NCBI RefSeq assembly: GCF_000974485.1
Contig: NZ_BBOM01000011.1
Span: 496,001 to 560,000, forward strand
Direction of reading: 5' to 3'
Length of the DNA: 64,000 nucleotides
From: Streptomyces sp. NBRC 109706
GTDB lineage: Bacteria > Actinomycetota > Actinomycetes > Streptomycetales > Streptomycetaceae
Shown piece after piece: positions 43,023 to 52,310 of the stretch. Both the position numbers and the translations under genes were made by a program. Position 1 is the first letter of the stretch; each line of letters opens with the position of its first letter. A model generated the notes under the pieces. That model was not told the DNA's origin. It did not search any database and saw nothing but the letters and a program-made list of their open reading frames with translations.

Positions 43023-44177
43023 ATGCGACTGCTGCACACCTCCGACTGGCATCTGGGCCGCACCTTCCACCGGGTCGGCCTCCTCGCCCACCAGGAGGCC
43101 CTTCTCGACCATCTGGTGGCCACCGCCGTCGCCGAGCGGGTCGACGCCGTGCTGGTCGCCGGGGACATCTACGACCGCGCGGTGCCCCCGCTGTCCGCCG
43201 TGCGGCTCTTCGACGACACGCTGCACCGGCTCGCCGAGCACGGTGTGCCCACCGTGATGATCTCCGGGAACCACGATTCGCCGCACCGGCTGGGCGTCGG
43301 CGGCCGGCTGCTGGAGCGCGCCGGCATCCATCTGCGCACCCGCCCCGAGGACTGCGCGACCCCCGCGCTGCTCCACGACGCGCACGGCGAGGTCGCGCTC
43401 TACGGCCTGCCCTATCTCGAACCCACCCTGGTCCGTGAGTCGTTCGGCGTCGACAGGCCCCGGCACGCGGCCGTGCTGCGGGCCGCGATGGACCGGGTCC
43501 GCGCCGATCTGGCCACCCGCCCCGCCGGCACCCGCTCCGTGGTGCTGGCGCACGCCTTCGTCACCGGCGGCCAACCCTCCGACAGCGAACGGGACATCAC
43601 CGTCGGCGGCGTCCAGGCGGTGCCCGTCGACACCTTCGCCGGCGTCCACTACGCGGCGCTCGGCCATCTGCACGGCTGCCAGACCCTCACCGACCGGGTC
43701 CGCTACTCCGGCTCCCCGCTGGCCTACTCCTTCTCCGAGGCCACCCATCGCAAGAGCATGTGGCTGGTCGACCTCGACGCGGCGGGAGCCGTGCGCGCCG
43801 AGCGGCTGGACTGGCCCGTTCCCCGGCCGCTGGCCCGCCTCCGGGGCCCGCTGGAACACCTGCTCACCGCACCGGAGTTGACGGAACACCAGGACTCCTG
43901 GGTGGAGGCAACCCTCACCGACCCGGTCCGCCCCGACGAGCCCATGGCCCGGCTGCTGGGCCGCTTCCCGCACACCGTCAGCCTGGTCTTCGCGCCCGAA
44001 CGCCCCCCGAGCCGGGGCCCCGCCTCCTACGCCGAACGGCTCGGCGGCCGCACCGACCAGCAGATCGCCGAGGACTTCGTCGCCCATGTCCGGGGCGGCC
44101 AGGGGCCCGACCGGGCCGAACGCGCCGCGCTGCGGGCCGCGTTGACCGCCAGCCGCGTCCAGGAGTCCGAGCGTTGA
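43023..44177 (+). CDS. sbcD: Nuclease SbcCD subunit D
   Basis: SbcD is the Mre11-like nuclease that, with SbcC, cuts hairpins and protein-blocked DNA ends. The 384-residue protein has the metallophosphoesterase motifs TSDWHLGRTFH, VAGDIYDRAVPP, ISGNHDSPHRL and ALGHLHGCQTL. Length is normal. It ends in TTGA overlap with sbcC and is translated with it. Confidence 0.96.
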   Translation: MRLLHTSDWHLGRTFHRVGLLAHQEALLDHLVATAVAERVDAVLVAGDIYDRAVPPLSAVRLFDDTLHRLAEHGVPTVMISGNHDSPHRLGVGGRLLERAGIHLRTRPEDCATPALLHDAHGEVALYGLPYLEPTLVRESFGVDRPRHAAVLRAAMDRVRADLATRPAGTRSVVLAHAFVTGGQPSDSERDITVGGVQAVPVDTFAGVHYAALGHLHGCQTLTDRVRYSGSPLAYSFSEATHRKSMWLVDLDAAGAVRAERLDWPVPRPLARLRGPLEHLLTAPELTEHQDSWVEATLTDPVRPDEPMARLLGRFPHTVSLVFAPERPPSRGPASYAERLGGRTDQQIAEDFVAHVRGGQGPDRAERAALRAALTASRVQESER

Positions 44178-47100
44178 GACTGCACCGGCTCACCGTCACC
44201 GCCTTCGGCCCGTTCGCCGGCACCCAGACCGTCGACTTCGACCGGCTCTCCGCCGCCGGCCTCTTCCTGCTGCACGGGCCCACCGGCGCCGGCAAGACGT
44301 CCATCCTGGACGCCGTCGCCTACGCCCTCTACGGCTCCGTGCCCGGCGCCCGCCAGGGCAGCGGCCTCGCCCTGCGCAGCGACCACGCCGACCCCGGCAC
44401 CCCCACGGAGATCGTGCTGGAGCTGACCGTCGGCGACCGCCGCTGGGAGATCACCCGCCGGCCCGAACAGCTCCGCCCCAAACGCAAGGGCACCGGCACC
44501 ACCAGGGACCGGGCCCGCGCCCTGCTGCGGGAGCGCCGCGCCGGCGCGTGGGAGCCGGTCAGCCGCTCCCACCAGGAGATCGCCCAGGAGGTCGACGATC
44601 TGCTCGGCATGAGCAGGGACCAGTTCTGTCAGGTCGTGCTGCTGCCCCAGGGGGACTTCGCGCGTTTTCTCCGCGCCAGCGCCGAGGACCGGGCCAAACT
44701 CCTCGGCCGGCTCTTCGACACCCGCAGGTTCGCCGCCGCCGAGGCGCATCTCGCCGAGCTGCGCACCCGCGCCGTCGAACGGGTCCGCGCCGGAGACGAA
44801 GGGCTGCTCGCCGGCGCCCACCGGGTCCGGCAGGCCGCCGGACCGCACCCCGACCTGGCCGACCACCCCTGGCCCGAGCACAGCCCGGGCGACGCCGAAC
44901 TCGCCGACCGCGTCCTGGAGTTCGCCGCCCTCGCCCGCTGCGCCGCCAGGGAACGAGCGGCCGGCGCCGAAAGCGCCCTCACCGCCGCCGAGGCCGCCCA
45001 CGAGACGGCCGAGCGCCGGCACGCCGACACGGTGGAACGCGCCCGCCTCCAGCAGCGACACGCCGAGGCCACCGAACAGGCCGCGACGCTCGCCGCCCAA
45101 CAGGACGAACGCGCCGCCGCCGAACGGGAGTTGGCCCAGGCCAGGGCCGCCGACCGGGTCGCCCCCGCGCTCCGGCTGCAGGCCGCGGCCGACGCCGAAC
45201 ACCGCGCCGCCGCCGAAGGCGAACGCCGCGCCCGCGCCGCCCTCGCGGCACCGGACGGCCCAGCGCCCGACGCCCCGGCCGCCCAACTCGCCGCCGAGGA
45301 ACACGCGGTACGCGAAAGGCTCGGCGCCATCGCCGCCGCCGAGGCCGCCGAACGGCGCGCCGAGCTGATCGCCGCCGAGTTGACCACCCTCGCCGAACGG
45401 GACGCCACCGACCAGGCCCTGCTCGACACCAGCGAGCGGCACCTCGCCGACTGGCCGACCACCCTGGAACGGCTCCGCCGGGAAAGGGAACGCGCCGGCG
45501 CCGCCGGGACCCGCCTGTCCGAGCTGGCCGAACGGGTCGGCGCGGCCGAGGCCAGGCTGGCCGCCGCCCACGAACGGGACCGGCTCGCCGCGCTGCTCCC
45601 CGCCGCCCGCGAGACGGCCCTCACCGCCCGCGAGGCGGCCACCGCCGCCTTCGACCACTGGCTGCGCCTCAAGGACCGCCGACTGACCGGCATCGCCGCC
45701 GAGTTGGCGGCCGGCCTCACCCCGGGCGAGCCCTGCGCCGTCTGCGGATCGCCCCACCATCCGGCCCCCGCCCCCGATGCGGCCGACCGGATCGACCACG
45801 CCGCCGAGGAGACCGCCCAGGCCGCACACCGGGCCGCCGAGGCCGCCAGGGAGCGCGCCCAACGCCGGCAGGCCGATCTCGCCGCCGAGCACGCCGCTGC
45901 CGGCGCCGCTGCCGGCGCCGAGCCGGCCGCCGCGCTGGCCGAGCGGCTGCGCGCCGCCCGCGCCGAACACGCCGAGGCCCGGGCCGCGTTCGCCGCCGAG
46001 CCGGCCGCCAGGGCGGCCCTGGAAGCGGCCGAGCGGGAACACGCCGAGCTGACCGCCGCCCGCCAGGCCGCCGAACGCGACCGCGCCGCCCGCGCCGCGC
46101 ACCGCGCCGCCCTCACGGCCGAACACGCCGCGCTCGCCGCCGAGATCGACCGCGCCCGCGCCGGCGCGCCCAGCGTCGCCGCCCGCGCGGCGACGCTGGC
46201 CCGCCGCGCCGAACTGCTCGCCGCCGCCGGCGCGGCGGCCGGTGCCGCCGCCGACACCGCGGCCCGCCGCAAGCAGGCCGACGCCGCCCTCGCCGACGCC
46301 GCCTACGCGGCCGGCTTCGCGCACCCCGAGGCCGCCGCCCGGGCGCGGCGGAGCGAGGCCCAACAGCGCGCCGCCGAGGAACGCCTGGAGCGGTGGCGCG
46401 CCCGCGAGGCCGCCGTCGCCACCGTGCTGAACGACCCGCGCGGCGCCGCCGCCGCCGAGGAGCCGCCCGCCGATCCGGACGCCAGCCGCTCGGCCCTGGA
46501 CGCCGCCACCCACCGGCTGCGCGCCGCCTCGGCCGCCGACGCCGCCGCCCGCCAGCGCTGTGCCGAACTCGACGCGCTCGGCGCCATGGTGGCGACGGAC
46601 GCGGCGCGGCTCGCCCCGCTGCGCGAGGAGAGCCGCCGGATCGCCGGCATCGCCCAGCTCACCGCCGGCACCTCGCCGAGCAACGAGTACCGGATGCGCC
46701 TGGAGACCTATGTGCTGGCCGCCCGCCTGGAGCAGGTCGCCGAGGTCGCCAGCCGCCGGCTGCACCACATGTCCGCCGGCCGCTACGCGCTGATCCACTC
46801 CGACGACCTGGCCGCCCACCGGGCCCGCTCGGGCCTCGGCCTCAAGGTGCTCGACGCCTGGACGGGCCGCGCCAGGGACACCGCGACGCTCTCCGGCGGC
46901 GAGTCGTTCTTCGTCTCCCTGGCGCTGGCCCTCGGCCTGGCCGACGTGGTCTCAGCCGAGGCCGGGGGCCGCCGCCTGGACACCCTCTTCATCGACGAGG
47001 GCTTCGGCAGCCTGGACGAACAGTCCCTCGACGAGGTGCTCGACGTGCTGGACGGGCTGCGGGAACACGACCGCCATGTCGCCATCGTCAGCCACGTTCC

Positions 47101-47194
47101 CGACCTGCGCTCCCGGGTGCCCAGCCAGCTGGAGGTGATCAAGACCCGTCGGGGCTCCACCGTCCGGTACCACACCGTCCCCGGCGCCGACTGA
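44174..47194 (+). CDS. sbcC: Nuclease SbcCD subunit C (SMC-like ATPase)
   Basis: The 1006-residue protein is the Rad50-like ATPase partner of SbcD. It has Walker A GPTGAGKTS at residues about 35-43, QVVLLPQGDFARFLRA (Q-loop), long Ala/Arg/Glu-rich coiled coils, a zinc hook CAVC near residue 520, the ABC signature LSGGESFFVSLALALGLADVV and Walker B LFIDEGFGSLDE. TTG at 44174 is the start because it overlaps the sbcD stop and has AGGAG 8 nt before. The coiled coils are compositionally extreme and give long spurious frames on other strands. Confidence 0.95.
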   Translation: MRLHRLTVTAFGPFAGTQTVDFDRLSAAGLFLLHGPTGAGKTSILDAVAYALYGSVPGARQGSGLALRSDHADPGTPTEIVLELTVGDRRWEITRRPEQLRPKRKGTGTTRDRARALLRERRAGAWEPVSRSHQEIAQEVDDLLGMSRDQFCQVVLLPQGDFARFLRASAEDRAKLLGRLFDTRRFAAAEAHLAELRTRAVERVRAGDEGLLAGAHRVRQAAGPHPDLADHPWPEHSPGDAELADRVLEFAALARCAARERAAGAESALTAAEAAHETAERRHADTVERARLQQRHAEATEQAATLAAQQDERAAAERELAQARAADRVAPALRLQAAADAEHRAAAEGERRARAALAAPDGPAPDAPAAQLAAEEHAVRERLGAIAAAEAAERRAELIAAELTTLAERDATDQALLDTSERHLADWPTTLERLRRERERAGAAGTRLSELAERVGAAEARLAAAHERDRLAALLPAARETALTAREAATAAFDHWLRLKDRRLTGIAAELAAGLTPGEPCAVCGSPHHPAPAPDAADRIDHAAEETAQAAHRAAEAARERAQRRQADLAAEHAAAGAAAGAEPAAALAERLRAARAEHAEARAAFAAEPAARAALEAAEREHAELTAARQAAERDRAARAAHRAALTAEHAALAAEIDRARAGAPSVAARAATLARRAELLAAAGAAAGAAADTAARRKQADAALADAAYAAGFAHPEAAARARRSEAQQRAAEERLERWRAREAAVATVLNDPRGAAAAEEPPADPDASRSALDAATHRLRAASAADAAARQRCAELDALGAMVATDAARLAPLREESRRIAGIAQLTAGTSPSNEYRMRLETYVLAARLEQVAEVASRRLHHMSAGRYALIHSDDLAAHRARSGLGLKVLDAWTGRARDTATLSGGESFFVSLALALGLADVVSAEAGGRRLDTLFIDEGFGSLDEQSLDEVLDVLDGLREHDRHVAIVSHVPDLRSRVPSQLEVIKTRRGSTVRYHTVPGAD

Positions 47195-47215
47195 CCGGCG
47201 CCGGGAGGCCGCCCG

Positions 47216-48895
47216 CTACAGCGCCGACAGCTCGGCAACCAGATCGTCCAGGCCCAACGAGCCGAGCGACAGCGCCGCCATATGCCACTTCTTGGCGTCG
47301 AAGCCCGCGCCCCGCGCCTCCCGCGCCGCGTCCCGGCCGAGCAGCCAGGCGCGTTCGCCGAGCTTGTAGCCGATCGCCTGCCCCGGCGCGCCCAGGTAGC
47401 GCACCAGCTCGCTGCCCACGAACTCCGGCGGCCGGCCGCTGTGCCGCTGGAAGAACTCCTCGGCCAGCTCGGGCGTCCAGCGCTCCCCGGGATGGAACGG
47501 CGCGTCCGCCGGGATCTCCATCTCCAGATGCATCCCGATGTCGATGATCACCCGCACCGCGCGCATCATCTGACAGTCCAGATAGCCGAGCCGGGTCTCC
47601 GCCGTCGACAGATAGCCCAACTCGTCCATCAGGCGCTCCGCATAGAGCGCCCAGCCCTCCATGTTGGCGCTGACCCCGCCCACCGTCGTCTGGTAGCGCG
47701 ACAGCTCGTCCGCCATGAGCACCCACTGCGCCAGCTGCAGATGGTGCCCCGGCACCCCCTCGTGATACCAGGTGGACACCAGGTCGTACACCGGGAACGA
47801 GGTCTGCCCCATGGTGGGCAGCCAGGTGCGGCCCGGACGGGAGAAGTCCAGCGAGGGACCGCTGTAATAGGGCGCCGCCGCGCTGCCGGCCGGCGCGATC
47901 ATCGCCTCCACCCGCTTGATCGGCTCCGCCAACTCGAAGTGGGTGCCGTCCAGTTGCTCGATCGCCTCGTCCATCAGCCGCTGGAGATAGACCCGCACCT
48001 CCTCGACGCCCTCCACCACGGTGCCATGGGTGTCCAGATGGCGCAGCGTGTCCCACGGGTCCGCGCCCGGCAGGATCCGGTCCGCCTCGCGCACCATCTC
48101 CGCGCGTAGCCGGTGGAATTCGGACCAGCCGTAGGCGTACGCCTCGTCCAGATCCAGATCGGTGCCGTTCCAGAACCGCGCCCAACGGGCGTACCGCTCC
48201 CGGCCCACCACATCGGGCGCGCCGGCGACCCGCTCGGCATACACATCCCGCAGCCAGTCCCGCAGTTCGGCCACCGCCCCGGCCGCGAGACCGGCCGCCT
48301 CGTCCAACTCCGCGCGCAACGCCTCGGGACCCGGCGCCACGAAGTCCGCGAACCAGCTCCCCTCCGGCGCCACCCACTCGCCCAACAAGGCCACCCGCTC
48401 CGCCACCTGACGCGGACCGGCCGGCAGCCCCCGCTCCACGCCCTCGGCCAGCGACGCCCGATAGCCGGACAGGGCCTCCGGCACCGCGCGCAGCCGGACG
48501 GCGATGGCCGACCAGTCCTCATCCGTCGCCGTCGGCATGATGGTGAACACCGAACGCACCGAATGCACCGGCGCCAACAGGCTGCTCACCGCGCGCAGCG
48601 GCTCGCCCGCCTCGTGCACGGCGAGCTCCGCCGTCAACCGCTCCCGCAACAGCCGGGCGCAGCGTCGCTCGCCGGCCGCGTCGGCGCCCGGCACCCGTTC
48701 GGCCTCGGCCAGCCGCGCCAGCGTGCGTCGGGCCAACTCGGCCTGTTCGGCCAGCCCCTGGGGTGAGTAGTCCGGAAGCCGGGTGGAACTCCCGGGGTCG
48801 CCGAGATAAGTGCCGGTGATCGGATCCAGTGCGATCAGCTCGTCCACATAGACGTCGGCGAGCTGGCGCGGAAGCAAGTTGCTGGTGTCTGCCAT
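47216..48895 (-). CDS. DUF885 family protein (M32-like metallopeptidase fold)
   Basis: The 559-residue protein has the DUF885 motif STWYHEGVPGHHLQ around residue 375, an HExxxxHH type metal site, and NMEGWALYAERLMDELGY downstream with a conserved Glu. The family is thought to be metal-dependent hydrolases or peptidases; the substrate is unknown. It is cytoplasmic, with no signal peptide. It converges on sbcC with 21 bp between. The ATG at 48895 gives normal family length. Confidence 0.85.
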   Translation of the reverse strand: MADTSNLLPRQLADVYVDELIALDPITGTYLGDPGSSTRLPDYSPQGLAEQAELARRTLARLAEAERVPGADAAGERRCARLLRERLTAELAVHEAGEPLRAVSSLLAPVHSVRSVFTIMPTATDEDWSAIAVRLRAVPEALSGYRASLAEGVERGLPAGPRQVAERVALLGEWVAPEGSWFADFVAPGPEALRAELDEAAGLAAGAVAELRDWLRDVYAERVAGAPDVVGRERYARWARFWNGTDLDLDEAYAYGWSEFHRLRAEMVREADRILPGADPWDTLRHLDTHGTVVEGVEEVRVYLQRLMDEAIEQLDGTHFELAEPIKRVEAMIAPAGSAAAPYYSGPSLDFSRPGRTWLPTMGQTSFPVYDLVSTWYHEGVPGHHLQLAQWVLMADELSRYQTTVGGVSANMEGWALYAERLMDELGYLSTAETRLGYLDCQMMRAVRVIIDIGMHLEMEIPADAPFHPGERWTPELAEEFFQRHSGRPPEFVGSELVRYLGAPGQAIGYKLGERAWLLGRDAAREARGAGFDAKKWHMAALSLGSLGLDDLVAELSAL

Positions 48896-48983
48896 ACCCC
48901 CATCCTGGTACGCGGACGCCCGTTCGTCACCAGCCCCCCGGCGGGTAAATCGGCCCCCGGCCGAGACGCCCCGGACCTGCGGC

Positions 48984-49616
48984 TCAGGGGCCCACCGCGT
49001 CGGCCAGCCGCGCCGACACCACCAGGACACCGGCGTCCGCGCGGTGCTCCAACGGCAGCCCGGTGGACCGCATCGTCTCCAACATCGCCGCGTTCGACGC
49101 CTCGGTGACCGCGTAGACGCTCGCACAGCGCCGCGCCGTGGCCAGTGCCAGCAGCGACCGCAGCAACGCGCCGCCGATACCGCGCCGCTGCCAGGCGTCG
49201 GCGACCAGCAGCGCCACCTCGGACTCGTCCCCGTCCCACAGCACATGCCCCAGGCCGACCAGCTCCCCGGACGCCAACTCGGCGGCCACGCTGCAGCCGT
49301 GCCGTCCGCCCAGCAGATGCCGCAGATAGTCGTCGGCCTCGCCGGCGCCGCCCGGGTAGCGGCGCGCCAGGGTGCCGGCCGAACAGCGCCCGTGCAGCGC
49401 CAGAGCGGCCGTCAGGTCATCGGCCCCCGCCGGTCGGAGCCATACCCGCTCCCCACCGGCCGACGTCGCCTCGGTCAGCGCCGTGCCATGCCGTGTGGTT
49501 CCGGCGGAAAGGCCCGGCGCGTGGCAGCCACGTCCCGACTGGTAGCCGTTCACCCGCGCGGGCGGTGTCGCGCGAGGAAGGCGGAGCGTCGGTCGCGGAG
49601 TGTCCCACTCATCCAT
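48984..49616 (-). CDS. GNAT family N-acetyltransferase
   Basis: The 210-residue protein has the acetyl-CoA motif VADAWQRRGIGGALLRSLL (Q/RxxGxG/A) in the C-terminal half and a preceding VALL strand. The first 50 residues are low in similarity, so the true start could be later, near the VWLRPAGADDL segment. The substrate is unknown. A Crp-like site lies 96 bp upstream. Confidence 0.78.
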   Translation of the reverse strand: MDEWDTPRPTLRLPRATPPARVNGYQSGRGCHAPGLSAGTTRHGTALTEATSAGGERVWLRPAGADDLTAALALHGRCSAGTLARRYPGGAGEADDYLRHLLGGRHGCSVAAELASGELVGLGHVLWDGDESEVALLVADAWQRRGIGGALLRSLLALATARRCASVYAVTEASNAAMLETMRSTGLPLEHRADAGVLVVSARLADAVGP

Positions 49617-49711
49617 GTCTGCACTGTCGTACCAAGTTATTGCCTGGTCACGAACGTGCTGTGACCGACGGGTAAAGGACCCTCACCGAGTGCCTCCCGA
49701 CCCCATGAACT

Positions 49712-49725
49712 GTGACCGCCGTCAC
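49712..49725. promoter_or_regulatory. Crp-like site GTGACCGCCGTCAC
   Basis: It matches the streptomycete Crp consensus GTG(N)6GNCAC exactly and lies between the SDR and GNAT genes, upstream of the latter. Confidence 0.45.
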
Positions 49726-49772
49726 GAAAAACCGCAGGTGGAGGCGGATGCGACCGGAACGGGACGGTCCGT

Positions 49773-50546
49773 TCAGAGCCCACCGGAGACCCGCAGCACC
49801 GCGCCCGTCGTGTAGGACGCGTCCGGCGACAGCAGCCACGCCACCGCGCCCGCCACCTCGTCCGGTCGCCCCGGCCGACCCAGCGGGATCCGCTCGGCGA
49901 CCCGCCAGGGCCGCTCCGGATCACCCATCGCCGCGTGCATCTCGGTCAGGATCAACCCCGGCTGCACCGAGTTCACCCGGATCCCCTCGGCGGCGAACTC
50001 CTTGGCCAGACCCACCGTCAGACTGTCCACGGCGGCCTTGGTCGCCGCATAGTGCGGATACTCGCCCGGCGAGCCCAACGTGGCAGCGGCCGAGGAGATG
50101 TTGACGATCGCCCCGCCGGCGCCGCCCCGCCGCGTCGACATCGCCAGCGCCGCCCGCCGCGCACACCACAGCACACCCAGCAGATTGACCTCCACCACCC
50201 GCCGCATCATCTCGGGCGGAGTCTCGGTGAAACGCCCCAACGGGCCGGTGATCGCCGCGTTGTTGACCAGCCCGGTGACCGGACCGAGGGTCTCCGTCGC
50301 GGCCGTGAACAGCCGTTCCACGTCGGCCTCCACGTCGATCTCGCCGCGCACCGTGACGGCCTCCCGGCCCAGCGCCCGCACCCGCTCGGCCACCGCCTCG
50401 GCCGACGCGTCGTCCGCGCGGTAGCCGATGGCCACGTCGTGGCCTTCCTCGGCCAGCCGCACCGCGACCTCCGCGCCGATCCCCCGACCGCCCCCGGTCA
50501 CCACCGTCACGCGCGGCGCCGTGGCCTGCTGCTTGTCACTGCTCAT
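49773..50546 (-). CDS. Short-chain dehydrogenase/reductase
   Basis: The 257-residue SDR has TGGGRGIG at the N-terminus, NNAA, SSAAATLGSPGEYPHYAATK with the catalytic residues, and a C-terminal TTGAVLRVSGGL. It is a classical NAD(P)-dependent enzyme of unknown substrate. ATG at 50546 is preferred because a minus-strand TAGGGT box (50554-50559) ends 7 nt before it, so the transcript is leaderless. It is divergent from a GntR regulator with a palindrome between them. Confidence 0.87.
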   Translation of the reverse strand: MSSDKQQATAPRVTVVTGGGRGIGAEVAVRLAEEGHDVAIGYRADDASAEAVAERVRALGREAVTVRGEIDVEADVERLFTAATETLGPVTGLVNNAAITGPLGRFTETPPEMMRRVVEVNLLGVLWCARRAALAMSTRRGGAGGAIVNISSAAATLGSPGEYPHYAATKAAVDSLTVGLAKEFAAEGIRVNSVQPGLILTEMHAAMGDPERPWRVAERIPLGRPGRPDEVAGAVAWLLSPDASYTTGAVLRVSGGL

Positions 50547-50553
50547 GGGCGTC

Positions 50554-50559
50554 ACCCTA
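50554..50559 (-). promoter_or_regulatory. -10 box TAGGGT of the leaderless SDR gene
   Basis: Read on the minus strand, TAGGGT ends 7 nt before the ATG at 50546. Confidence 0.5.
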
Positions 50560-50572
50560 GCCAGTGGGCGGA

Positions 50573-50588
50573 CTTGGTCTTGACCAAG
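50573..50588. promoter_or_regulatory. 16-bp perfect palindrome, probable GntR operator
   Basis: CTTGGTCTTGACCAAG is fully palindromic. It covers the -35 region of the gntR promoter and lies just upstream of the divergent SDR -10 box. Confidence 0.7.
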
Positions 50589-50608
50589 GTGCGCGCTGAC
50601 CCTACAGT
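50580..50608 (+). promoter_or_regulatory. Sigma-70 type promoter of the gntR gene
   Basis: TTGACC (50580-50585) and TACAGT (50603-50608) are separated by 17 bp, a near-consensus housekeeping promoter. Confidence 0.7.
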
Positions 50609-50704
50609 CCAGATACGCAACAACCTTTCATAATGACCGTGTTCGGTGATCACGCCCAGCCCCGGTCCAGGTCAGGCCGGTGCGGCGGGGTAGGGGAGGC
50701 ACAG

Positions 50705-51439
50705 GTGGGCGCCACACAACGAGTCGTGTCCCGGCGGGGCGCGCCGCCGGCCGAGCCCAAGCACTGGCAGCTGCGCAACGCGCTCACCGACGCGCTGGAC
50801 GCGGAGTTCAGCGTCGGGCAGGTGCTGCCGGACGAACGCACCCTGGCCGCCCGCTTCGGCGTCGCCAGGGCCACCCTGCGCCAGGCCCTCGACCAGCTGG
50901 AGCTGGAAGGACGACTCCAGCGCCGACGCGGCGTCGGCACCACGGTCGCGCCACCGCGCGTCGGGGTGGATGTCAGCCCCGCCCGGCAGACCTGGCCCGG
51001 CGCCGAGGACGACCCCTGGACGGTCACCGGCCGGGCCCTCGTCCCCCCGCCGCCCGCCGTCGCCCACGCGCTGGGCGTCGACCCCGCCGGCCCGCTGCCC
51101 GTGGTGCTGCGCGATCTGGTCGCCGACGGCCAGCCGGTCGCCATGGAACGGCTCTACGCGCTGCCCACGCCGCCGGCGGACGAGACCACGACGGCCGACG
51201 AACTGCTGGCCGCGCTGCGCCGCCAGCCCCTCGAAGGGCAGGACCGCGCCGTCGAGTTGGGCTCGGCGGACGCGGAGCAGGCCAGGGGCCTCGACCGGCT
51301 CCCCGGCGCGCCGGTGCTGCTGGTCACCACCCGCTACACCACGGCGGGCCGCGTGGTGGCCCTCTCCCGAGCCACCTACCGCGCCGACACCTGCCGCCTC
51401 ACCTTCGGCGACCAACCCCTGGCCCTCACCCCCAGCTGA
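50705..51439 (+). CDS. GntR family regulator
   Basis: The 244-residue protein has an N-terminal winged helix (WQLRNALTDALDAEFSVGQVLPDERTLAARFGVARATLRQALDQLELEGRL, best seen as LAARFGVARATLRQALDQL) and a C-terminal effector domain of UTRA/HutC-like size. GTG at 50705 is chosen because GGAGG lies 5 nt upstream at 50695-50699. The palindrome in the shared intergenic region suggests autoregulation and control of the divergent SDR gene. Confidence 0.88.
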   Translation: MGATQRVVSRRGAPPAEPKHWQLRNALTDALDAEFSVGQVLPDERTLAARFGVARATLRQALDQLELEGRLQRRRGVGTTVAPPRVGVDVSPARQTWPGAEDDPWTVTGRALVPPPPAVAHALGVDPAGPLPVVLRDLVADGQPVAMERLYALPTPPADETTTADELLAALRRQPLEGQDRAVELGSADAEQARGLDRLPGAPVLLVTTRYTTAGRVVALSRATYRADTCRLTFGDQPLALTPS

Positions 51440-51550
51440 CCAGCTCCCGCCGGACGGAAAGCCGCCCGGCGCTGCGCGCCGCCGCGTACGGCGGGCCGCG
51501 CCCGCCGGACACACGCCGCGCTCCGCCCGGGGCACCCGGGCCGGGCCGGC

Positions 51551-51655
51551 TTGCCCGGGCGGGAACGTGTCCCGAGCCCGGGCTGGTTTGTGCGGGCGGG
51601 GACCTGTACCGAGCCAGGGTTTGTGGGGGCGGAGATTGTTGCCGGCCCGGCACGG
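51551..51655. repeat. Three degenerate tandem repeats of 33-37 bp
   Basis: Units start at 51551, 51588 and 51621 and share TTG, GGGCGGG and CCGAGCC at the same spacing; the third copy is the least conserved. Confidence 0.65.
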
Positions 51656-52105
51656 GGCGGTGGTTGCCCGTAGGGCGCCGAGTTCTCGGTGCCGGGGCAC
51701 GCTGGGCCCGCAGGGCCGCCGTCCCCCCGTGGGGGCGTGCCCGGCGGGCGCGCCGGTGCGTGTGGACGAAGTAACGTCCCCGTCGCCGGCCCGCTCGGCC
51801 GGAGCCCCGGGTACTGCCCGGGACGGACCCGAATCTCCTGTCGGCCTCGGCCCCACCGCCTCGCCCGGCGGGCGCCCCCGGCACTCGGTTTCCCCCGCCC
51901 CGTCGGTCGCCCGGGGCCCCCGGACCCGTCGTTCGGTACCCGGCACGGGACGGCGGCGCCCCCGACCTTCGCGCCCGCCCGCGCCCCGCCCCGCGCATCG
52001 GTGCCCGGGGCGGGGTGGTGAGACGACGGTGTTCGAGACCCTTCTCGTCCCCACCCCGTGAATCGGTGCCCGGGACAGCGTGGCGGCGCCGTATTCGACA
52101 CGCGC

Positions 52106-52204
52106 CGTCAGTCGCCCGGACCTCGTCCGGCCGGCCCGGTACCCGGGTACCGGGCCGGGCCCGGGCGTCGGCTCCCGTTTCGTCAGTTGCCCGGACCTCG
52201 TCCG
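52106..52204. repeat. 24-bp direct repeat, 75 bp apart
   Basis: The segments 52106-52129 and 52181-52204 (beginning CGTCAG and ending CTCGTCCG) match at 23 of 24 bases. Each is followed by CCGGCCGGCCCGGTAC. Confidence 0.85.
52131..52158. repeat. 28-bp perfect palindrome
   Basis: The half CCGGCCCGGTACCC is followed at once by its exact reverse complement with no spacer. Confidence 0.95.
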
Positions 52205-52310
52205 TGTCCTCTTCCGGCCGGCCCGGTACGGGCACCGCCCGAGCCCCCCCGCCAGACATGGTGCGGACGTGGCGGGGCGCTGCCTGCCCGGCCGGTCAGG
52301 CCATCGCCGG

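Larger units (their letters stand above)
51440..52310. other. Repeat-rich island without a gene (871 bp)
   Basis: No frame has coding character; the long frames here are low-complexity Pro/Arg/Gly. It holds three degenerate repeats of about 35 bp from 51551, a 28-bp palindrome at 52131-52158, a 24-bp direct repeat, and many TCGGTnCCCGG-like motifs. Confidence 0.75.

Noticed and set aside
44027..47547. Long frames on both strands over sbcC
   Set aside because: They arise from the Ala/Arg/Glu-rich coiled-coil codons; only the sbcC frame has Walker, zinc-hook and signature motifs.
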